Source of the DNA: Candidatus Altimarinota bacterium
GTDB taxonomy: Bacteria > Patescibacteriota > Gracilibacteria > JAHISY01
Length of the DNA: 7,278 nt
Assembly: GCA_023142645.1 (NCBI GenBank)
Contig: JAGLJE010000074.1
Span: 1-7,278 of the forward strand
Reading direction: 5' to 3'
A model generated the notes under the pieces. That model was not told the DNA's origin, made no database searches, and saw only the letters and a list, made by a program, of their open reading frames with translations. Shown piece by piece: positions 1-4,352 of this stretch. The position numbers were made by a program, and so were the translations under genes. How positions within the stretch are numbered: the stretch's first letter is position 1; every line of letters begins with the position of its first letter.

Positions 1-2
1 CG

Positions 3-629
3 AATCTCGCGAAATTCGATTTCGTGATTCAAGAAGAAATGAAGGGCGATGGTCACGCTGTTTTGCAGGCACGGGAAAAAATCGGAGAGGAAGCATTCCT
101 CGTACTTTTTGGGGATGATCTAATTTTCAATGAAAAATCGGCCGCGGTACAGCTTCTCGATATTTTTGAAAAAGAAAATGCGAGCGTGGTCGGTTTGCAG
201 GAAGTTGTAAAAACGGAAGTCGAAAATTATGGAATCGCAGAATTGAAACCTGTCCTCGATAGTACCCGCGAAAGCGGGAATCGAGGAAACAATTCGTGCG
301 AAATCGAAAAGTTCGTCGAAAAACCACAGCCGAGCGAGACACCGAGCAATCTCGCGATCGTGGGAAAGTATGTTTGCACGCCCACGATTTTTGAAATTCT
401 CGAGCAAAATCCAAATGCTTCCGGCGAGATTCGGCTAATTGATGCGCTGCAAATTCTCCTCGAAAAAGAAAAAGTTTTTGGCAAAATCTTGGCGGGAGAT
501 CGTTTCGATTGCGGCGATAAATTTGGGTTGTGGCGGGCAAATTTGGAGCTTGGTCTCCAACATCCAGAAATTTCAAAAAAGGCAGAATGCTATCTTCGCG
601 AGATTGCCGCACGCGAGCAAAAGAATTAA
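3..629 (+). CDS. galU: UTP-glucose-1-phosphate uridylyltransferase, 5'-partial
   Basis: GalU makes UDP-glucose from UTP and glucose-1-phosphate in the cytoplasm, feeding glycan and envelope synthesis. The frame is open from the left edge (first codon at position 3), so a GTG at 24 is an internal Val and not the start. About 95 N-terminal residues, including the GLGTRFLP-type nucleotide-binding loop, lie outside the window. Seen here are GHAV, the FGDD loop, YGIAEL, FVEKP, TPSNLAIVGKY, GEIRLIDAL and FDCGDKFG, matching in order the GalU/GtaB sugar-nucleotidyltransferase family (compare GHAV, GDD, FVEKP, APSNLAIMGRY, GEIQLTDAI, YDVGEKLG). The stretch between YGI and FVEKP is about 10 residues longer than in typical GtaB. 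That extra length coincides with a palindrome at 253-287. The TAA stop is 10 bp before the TPR gene, so the two are probably cotranscribed. Confidence 0.93.
   Translation, partial: NLAKFDFVIQEEMKGDGHAVLQAREKIGEEAFLVLFGDDLIFNEKSAAVQLLDIFEKENASVVGLQEVVKTEVENYGIAELKPVLDSTRESGNRGNNSCEIEKFVEKPQPSETPSNLAIVGKYVCTPTIFEILEQNPNASGEIRLIDALQILLEKEKVFGKILAGDRFDCGDKFGLWRANLELGLQHPEISKKAECYLREIAAREQKN
253..287. repeat. REP-like palindromic element inside galU
   Basis: Perfect 8-bp outer arms, TCCTCGAT (253-260) and ATCGAGGA (280-287), enclose an inner stem CCCGC (265-269) / GCGGG (274-278) closed by a GAAA loop, with a small asymmetric internal loop (AGTA against A). The core CCCGCGAAAGCGGG followed by AATC resembles the palindromic repeats seen scattered in many bacterial genomes. 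It encodes about residues 84-95 of the partial GalU, where family members are about 10 residues shorter. This suggests an in-frame insertion tolerated in a surface loop, as with Rickettsia palindromic elements. No second copy is present in the window, so its status as a dispersed repeat is inference. Confidence 0.6.
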
Positions 630-639
630 AATCCCGCGC

Positions 640-1230
640 ATGAAAGAAGATTTACGCGCACTTCTCGAGCAAGCTGATCAATTGAAATTCGAAGAAAAAT
701 ACGGAGAAGCGATCAGGGTTTGCGAACAAATTCTCTCTGAGGATCCTTCGTGTGTCGAAGCTTTCGAGGAAATTGGAGACAATTTTATTTCGCTAAATCA
801 ACTCACGAAAGCGGAGCGCGCTCTTCGAAAAGCGGTAGAACTCAATTCGAATTCCGCAAATGCGGCATATCTCCTCGGATTTCTTTTTTCCTGTAAACGC
901 GAGTGGCAAGATTCCATCGACTTACTTGAGAAAGCAGATGAGCTCAAACCCAACCATCCCGAAATTCTACGTTGTCTCGGCTGGAGCTACGCGATGAGCG
1001 ACGATCGTGGAAAAGGAATTATTCTCCTCGAACGGGCGCGCACTCTAGCACCCGACGATATTTTCGTGCTCACCGATCTCGGGGTGTGTTATTTGAATGA
1101 AAAAAATGTCGAAAAAGCTCTCCCTATTTTTCGCCGGGTTTTGGAAGTCGATCCTGATAACGAAAAAGCACGCGACTGTCTTGTGATTGTCGAGGAGTAT
1201 GCAGCAAGCGCGAGGAAAATGAGAAGGTAA
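640..1230 (+). CDS. TPR-repeat protein, about five tandem TPR units
   Basis: This 196-residue soluble protein consists almost entirely of tetratricopeptide repeats, helix-turn-helix units that form protein-binding scaffolds. Five 34-residue units are visible at about residues 10-43, 44-77, 78-111, 112-145 and 146-179. They keep the spacing of small and large residues (for example LG..Y..., EKAL.IF...LEVDPDN) and the D/N-P turn between units. There is no signal peptide or membrane segment, so it probably acts in the cytoplasm. The ATG at 640 is chosen because it begins 10 bp after the galU stop. The frame stays open back to 439, but that extension overlaps galU and gives a Lys-rich sequence without TPR character. 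No Shine-Dalgarno sequence precedes it. The partner is unknown; cotranscription with galU hints at an envelope or glycan role, which is only inference. Confidence 0.87.
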   Translation: MKEDLRALLEQADQLKFEEKYGEAIRVCEQILSEDPSCVEAFEEIGDNFISLNQLTKAERALRKAVELNSNSANAAYLLGFLFSCKREWQDSIDLLEKADELKPNHPEILRCLGWSYAMSDDRGKGIILLERARTLAPDDIFVLTDLGVCYLNEKNVEKALPIFRRVLEVDPDNEKARDCLVIVEEYAASARKMRR

Positions 1231-1239
1231 ACCAATTTT

Positions 1240-1291
1240 AAGTTTTTAATTTTGAAACAATTTTTAATCCAATAACTTTTTAATTTTCAAA
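1240..1291. repeat. AT-rich spacer with imperfect direct repeat
   Basis: The 89-bp spacer between the TPR gene and tsaC is almost pure A/T. It holds two 18-bp copies, AAGTTTTTAATTTTGAAA (1240-1257) and AACTTTTTAATTTTCAAA (1274-1291), which match at 16 of 18 positions and start 34 bp apart, close to three helical turns. They could be a tandem binding site or simply low-complexity drift. No convincing -35/-10 pair was found, and no GC-rich terminator hairpin is present. Confidence 0.35.
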
Positions 1292-1319
1292 ATATTTAAA
1301 AAAATGTGAAATTGAAATA

Positions 1320-1928
1320 TTGAAAATTCTTAAACTCGATTCTCGTAATTTTTCGGAAGCTGTCGTGGAAGCTGTCGAGATTTTGAAATCCGGTGGCATC
1401 ATCGCCCACCCTACCGACACGGTTTGGGGATTGGCTTGCGATGCGGCGAATTCAAAAGCGGTGCGAAAAATTCACGCACTCAAAAAATCCGATTCTGCAA
1501 AACCGCTGCTGTTAAATTTGCCTTCAAAAAATTATCTCGAAAAAATCGGTCGGAAACTTTACCGCGCAAAAATCTTAGCAAAAAACTTTTGGCCGGGAAG
1601 TTTGAGTTTGTTGATTCCAACGAAATCGAAAAAAATAAAAATCGGAGTCCGATTGCCAAATCACAAACTTTCGAATACTCTTGCGAAAAAATTCGGTGCG
1701 CCACTCATCACGACTTCCGCAAATTTGAGCGGAGAGAAGATTGCAAAAAATGCAAGCTGTGTCGTGAAGATCTTTGGAAATAAAATTGATCTCATTCTCG
1801 ACGACGGCAGCGAATCAAAAAACATTCCCTCAACCCTCGTCGATGTTTCGGGAGATGAAGTGAAGTTAATTCGCGAGGGAGCAATCCCCTTCAAAAAGAT
1901 TTTGCAAACGCTATCATCCCATTCGTGA
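1320..1928 (+). CDS. tsaC: L-threonylcarbamoyladenylate synthase (YrdC/TsaC type)
   Basis: TsaC makes threonylcarbamoyl-AMP from Thr, bicarbonate and ATP, the first step of the t6A modification at position 37 of ANN-decoding tRNAs; TsaD then transfers the group. The 202-residue protein is a single YrdC domain without the C-terminal Sua5 domain. Visible motifs are PTDTVWGL (31-38), WPGSLSLL (91-98), RLPNH (111-115), TTSANLSG (131-138), STLVD (171-175) and REGAI (185-189). In the usual KxR...SxN signature the SxN half is intact (Ser133, Asn135), but the Arg is Ser57 (KKSDSAKPL, 55-63), which is unusual. The start is TTG at 1320: the codons immediately upstream are A/T-rich, hold no in-frame ATG or GTG, and the product aligns from its first residues. 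No Shine-Dalgarno is seen. The 3' end overlaps the convergent membrane-protein gene by 38 bp. Confidence 0.9.
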   Translation: MKILKLDSRNFSEAVVEAVEILKSGGIIAHPTDTVWGLACDAANSKAVRKIHALKKSDSAKPLLLNLPSKNYLEKIGRKLYRAKILAKNFWPGSLSLLIPTKSKKIKIGVRLPNHKLSNTLAKKFGAPLITTSANLSGEKIAKNASCVVKIFGNKIDLILDDGSESKNIPSTLVDVSGDEVKLIREGAIPFKKILQTLSSHS

Positions 1929-2358
1929 AACCAAGTACGATAATTCCCGCGAGGAAAATTCCGAGCGAAATGAGCGCGATTGCAATTTTTGGTTTCACAC
2001 CAAAAAGCCACGCCACAAGTGCACCGGTGTAAGCACCACTGCCGGGTAGCGGAATTGCAACGAGAATCACAAGAAATATTTCTTCAAAACGAAGAAAATT
2101 TTTGGAATGTTTTTTCCGAGTTTTGGCGAAAATCTTTTGAAGCAATTTATCGAGAGATGAAAAATGTTTCCGCGCAAATTTCGTGAGAGTCGGAAGAATT
2201 AAAATTATAAGAGTAGCTGCGAAAACATTCCCAAAAAATGCGTAAAAAAATGCCTCTGCGTCGGTGAGTCCGCCGAAAGTAAGCCCCCATGGAATCGCCG
2301 CGCGCAGCTCGCCGATAGGAGTCGTTGCGAGAAGGAAAGTGGTGAGTTCGGGAGGCAT
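1891..2358 (-). CDS. Small multidrug-export-like membrane protein (COG2426 family)
   Basis: A 155-residue, very hydrophobic protein with about four membrane segments (roughly residues 5-30, 38-60, 93-120 and 124-147). The basic loop between the second and third (about 61-92, rich in Lys/Arg) is predicted to face the cytoplasm. It carries the two signatures of the small multidrug-export family (Pfam Sm_multidrug_ex): TPIGELRAAIPWG near the N-terminus and IPLPGSGAYTGALVAWLFG in the middle. The family name is historical and transport substrates are not well established, so no drug phenotype should be inferred. The ATG at 2358 is the only good start, since an in-frame TGA lies about 27 bp upstream. 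No Shine-Dalgarno precedes it. It runs opposite to all neighbours except the edge gene, overlaps the tsaC 3' end, and diverges from the response-regulator gene. Confidence 0.85.
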   Translation of the reverse strand: MPPELTTFLLATTPIGELRAAIPWGLTFGGLTDAEAFFYAFFGNVFAATLIILILPTLTKFARKHFSSLDKLLQKIFAKTRKKHSKNFLRFEEIFLVILVAIPLPGSGAYTGALVAWLFGVKPKIAIALISLGIFLAGIIVLGFTNGMIAFAKSF

Positions 2359-2376
2359 TTCGAAGAATTTTAACAG

Positions 2377-2398
2377 AAAAAATCAGGGAAACCCGATT
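2377..2398 (-). terminator. Possible hairpin plus T-tract in a 5' leader
   Basis: Read on the minus strand, AATCGGG and CCC-T-GATT pair around a TTT loop (7 bp with one bulged base) and run into a T-tract. The shape is that of a weak intrinsic terminator. It lies just upstream of the minus-strand membrane-protein ATG and touches the -35 box of the opposite-strand promoter. It could be an attenuator, an operator, or chance. Confidence 0.25.
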
Positions 2399-2425
2399 TG
2401 ACAAATTAATTTTTAGGGACAAAAT
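2398..2425 (+). promoter_or_regulatory. Sigma-70-like promoter for response regulator-rsmH
   Basis: A perfect -35 box TTGACA (2398-2403) is followed after 16 bp by CAAAAT (2420-2425, 4 of 6 matches to TATAAT). Transcription would begin near 2432, about 20 bases before the response-regulator start. The promoter lies in the divergent spacer between the minus-strand membrane protein and the response regulator, and probably drives the response regulator and rsmH together. Confidence 0.5.
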
Positions 2426-2454
2426 GCAACCTTACGATTTAACCAAATTTGAAA

Positions 2455-2853
2455 ATGAATAAAAATCTGCCAACCGAAAATGAGGAGAAAATTCTCGTCG
2501 TGGATGATAATGAAATGGTTGCTATAGTAACAGAAAGAGGATTGAAAATGTTCGGATACAAAACCGATGTTTTTTTGAGTCCGATCGAAGCTCTCGAATT
2601 TTTTAAAGAAAATCGCGATAAAATCGATTTAGTTTTGACGGATTTAAAAATGCCGGGAATGAACGGTGAAGAATTGGCTGCGAAAATCCGTAAAATCTGC
2701 GCCGAAATTCCGATTATTTTTATGACAGGAACTCCGCACGAAATGGAATCAAGCGACGAAATAGTTTTGGGAAAACCATTTTCGATAGAAGTTCTTCAAA
2801 ACACGGTTCGCGAAATTTTGGATGTGGTGGTGGCTGAAAAAGAAGAAAATTAG
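2455..2853 (+). CDS. Stand-alone response regulator receiver protein
   Basis: A 132-residue single receiver (REC) domain that would accept phosphate from a histidine kinase and signal through protein contacts, as it has no DNA-binding or enzymatic output domain. All key positions are present: the acidic pair Asp17-Asp18 (ILVVDDNE), the phospho-acceptor Asp63 (LVLTDLKMPGMNG), the switch Thr91 (IIFMTG) and Lys107-Pro108 (LGKPF). The C-terminus is a short Val/Glu-rich tail. The ATG at 2455 is preferred; a TTG two codons upstream (2449) is a possible alternative. No Shine-Dalgarno is visible. It is 16 bp ahead of rsmH, so the two are likely cotranscribed, in a place where many bacteria carry mraZ. 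The partner kinase is not in the window and the process controlled is unknown. Confidence 0.9.
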   Translation: MNKNLPTENEEKILVVDDNEMVAIVTERGLKMFGYKTDVFLSPIEALEFFKENRDKIDLVLTDLKMPGMNGEELAAKIRKICAEIPIIFMTGTPHEMESSDEIVLGKPFSIEVLQNTVREILDVVVAEKEEN

Positions 2854-2869
2854 CTGCTAAAATCGCAGC

Positions 2870-3712
2870 GTGATTCACACTCCCGTCCTCCTCCGCGAAG
2901 TTTTAGAACTGCTCGCTCCTCAAAAAGGTGAGATTTTTCTCGATGCCACACTCGGACTCGGTGGTCACGCGACAGCAATTCTTGAAAAAATCGGCGCAAC
3001 CGGAAAATTAATCGGCATCGATGCAGATGCGCGGAATCTCAAACTCGCGCACGCGAATTTGAAAAACTTTTCGAATGTGAAATTTCAACGCGCGAATTTC
3101 CGCAAGATTGGAAATTTAGTAAAAGCAAATTCAGTCGATGGAATTCTGCTTGATCTCGGTCTTTCTTCTCTCCATCTCGACAACGCAACACGCGGCTTCA
3201 GTTTTCGAAATTCCGGACCGCTCGACATGCGATTCGATTCACGGCAAACACTCACTGCCGCCGAAATTTTGAACAGTTCTACCGAAAACGAAATCGCCGA
3301 CATTTTTTTCAAATTTGGAGAAATTCGCTCCTCTCGAAAAATAGCGCGAAAAGTTGTTGAATTTCGCCGAAAGCAGAAATTTTTACGAACTGAAGATTTA
3401 GTCGGAATTATCGAGATAAAATCGCTGCTCCCGCAAATTTTTCAATCACTCCGAATCACGGTGAACGACGAGTTAAATTCTCTCGAAGCAGGTTTGCACG
3501 CCGCCGAAAAAATTTTAAAATCAAACGGTAGAATCATAGTGATTTCTTTCCACTCGCTCGAAGATCGAATCGTGAAAAACTTTTTTCGAGAAAAAAAGAA
3601 AGCGAGAATATTCGAAGTTCTCACGAAAAAACCGATTACGCCCTCCCCTCTCGAAATTCACGAAAACCCGAGGAGCCGAAGCGCGAAATTACGAGCTGCT
3701 AGAAAAATTTAA
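2870..3712 (+). CDS. rsmH: 16S rRNA (cytosine-1402-N4)-methyltransferase RsmH
   Basis: RsmH (MraW) uses S-adenosylmethionine to methylate N4 of C1402 in the 16S rRNA decoding centre. At 280 residues it is a little shorter than the usual 300-315. The family pattern is seen throughout: HTPVLLREVL at the N-terminus, the SAM loop FLDATLGLGGHA (23-34), GIDAD (49-53), ILLDLGLSS (92-100), RGFSF...GPLDMRFD (108-123), FGEIRSSRKIARKVVE (149-164), FQSLRITVNDEL (191-202), IVISFHSLEDRIVK (223-236) and the basic tail RSRSAKLRAARK. The segment between about 180 and 190 appears shortened. The GTG at 2870 places the conserved HTPVLL motif three residues from the start, as in the family. No Shine-Dalgarno is seen. 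The next gene is FtsL-like, the normal rsmH neighbour in dcw clusters. Confidence 0.95.
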   Translation: MIHTPVLLREVLELLAPQKGEIFLDATLGLGGHATAILEKIGATGKLIGIDADARNLKLAHANLKNFSNVKFQRANFRKIGNLVKANSVDGILLDLGLSSLHLDNATRGFSFRNSGPLDMRFDSRQTLTAAEILNSSTENEIADIFFKFGEIRSSRKIARKVVEFRRKQKFLRTEDLVGIIEIKSLLPQIFQSLRITVNDELNSLEAGLHAAEKILKSNGRIIVISFHSLEDRIVKNFFREKKKARIFEVLTKKPITPSPLEIHENPRSRSAKLRAARKI

Positions 3713-3771
3713 ATTAGGTAAGAGTTTAAAAATTCATATTTGAAAATCACTTAAAAAATTGCAAAATTAAT

Positions 3772-4134
3772 TTGAATCTTCTCCTCTCTCCGCATCGCGA
3801 AGCGAAACCCGGAATTCGCCGACGCACGCTGTCTTCACGCGTAGAGATAGGTACTTTTTCGTTAATGGTGGTGGTTGTTTTTCTCGCGCTCTCCATTTCA
3901 CTTTTATATCTCGCACACGCGAATCGTACCGCCACTCGCGGCTATGCGATTAAAAAATTAGAGATTGAAAAAAATACGTTGCGAACAGAAATAGAAATTT
4001 TGGGACAGCAAGTGAGCGAGGCAAAAAGTTTAGAGGCAATCAAAAATTCCGGAGTTCTCGAAAAAATGGAGCGAGTGAAGCAACCGATTTTTTTGCGAAC
4101 AGATTTGGCGAAGTCGCAAGAAACTCGCGAGTAA
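3772..4134 (+). CDS. FtsL/DivIC-like single-pass membrane coiled-coil protein
   Basis: This 120-residue protein has a basic N-terminal tail (about 1-24, rich in Arg), one membrane helix (about 27-49, GTFSLMVVVVFLALSISLL region), and then a heptad-rich helix (about 55-90, with KLEIEKNTLRTEIEILG) expected outside the membrane. This N-in, C-out layout and its place right after rsmH match FtsL, the small divisome protein that works with FtsB/DivIC and activates septal peptidoglycan synthesis. Primary sequence in this family is poorly conserved, so the call rests on architecture and position. TTG at 3772 is the only start ahead of the membrane helix; the next ATG lies inside that helix. The 59-bp AT-rich spacer upstream has no Shine-Dalgarno and at best a weak promoter (TTGAAA at 3740 with CAAAAT at 3762). 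No ftsI follows. Confidence 0.68.
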   Translation: MNLLLSPHREAKPGIRRRTLSSRVEIGTFSLMVVVVFLALSISLLYLAHANRTATRGYAIKKLEIEKNTLRTEIEILGQQVSEAKSLEAIKNSGVLEKMERVKQPIFLRTDLAKSQETRE

Positions 4135-4166
4135 TCACGAATGTGCCGCAAGTACTTTTATGAAAC

Positions 4167-4195
4167 TTGTAATATCAAAGTTTTTATGGTAAAAT
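4167..4195 (+). promoter_or_regulatory. Strong extended -10 promoter for leader ORF and VirD4-like ATPase
   Basis: The -35 box TTGTAA (4167-4172, 4 of 6) and the -10 box TAAAAT (4190-4195, 5 of 6) are separated by the optimal 17 bp. A TG dinucleotide at 4187-4188 gives an extended -10 element. Transcription would begin near 4202, about 19 bases ahead of the small ORF at 4221. This is the best promoter match in the window and separates the ATPase unit from the rsmH group. Confidence 0.6.
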
Positions 4196-4220
4196 ACTCT
4201 TAAATAAGTAAAAACTAAAA

Positions 4221-4352
4221 ATGCGACTCGAAACTCTTTTTGGAAAAAAGCGGACGCGAATTTTCAGTTTCTTTTTTTTCGGCAAAAATGACAAAAAGAA
4301 ATCTCAATGGGGTGGGTTTTCCGCGCCGGTTCGCTTAAAATTGAAGAGATGA
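4221..4352 (+). CDS. Putative 43-residue basic leader protein
   Basis: An ATG ORF of 43 codons lies directly behind the promoter at 4167-4195. Its product is basic and Phe-rich: it begins MRLETLFGKKR, has an IFSFFFFGK core, then a charged KNDKKK stretch and a basic RLKLKR end. Its TGA stop overlaps the ATG of the ATPase gene (ATGA, 4349-4352), the classical arrangement for translational coupling. I do not recognise a family. It may be a small partner of the ATPase, a translated leader that controls entry into the downstream gene, or a chance ORF in A/T-rich leader DNA. Support comes from promoter position and the exact stop-start overlap, not from homology. No Shine-Dalgarno is seen. Confidence 0.42.
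   Translation: MRLETLFGKKRTRIFSFFFFGKNDKKKSQWGGFSAPVRLKLKR

Noticed and set aside
543..560. Inverted repeat TTGGAG...CTCCAA in galU
   Set aside because: A 6-bp stem inside conserved coding sequence is expected by chance, and no length change in the protein accompanies it.
127..612. Minus-strand open frame of 161 codons opposite galU
   Set aside because: It is a shadow of the clearly conserved GalU frame, with Arg/Phe-rich low-information protein and no recognisable motif.
439..639. N-terminal extension of the TPR frame back to 439
   Set aside because: It overlaps the conserved GalU C-terminus and gives a Lys-rich sequence with no TPR pattern. The ATG at 640 just after the galU stop is the natural start.
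1926..1928. Possible UGA=Gly recoding (Gracilibacteria/SR1 code 25)
   Set aside because: No conserved frame contains an internal TGA, and the TGA here ends a TsaC of normal length. The standard code explains all genes.
4307..4348. Upstream ATG of the ATPase gene at 4307
   Set aside because: Possible, but the ATG at 4349 sits immediately before the membrane helix and overlaps the leader ORF stop. Kept only as an alternative start.
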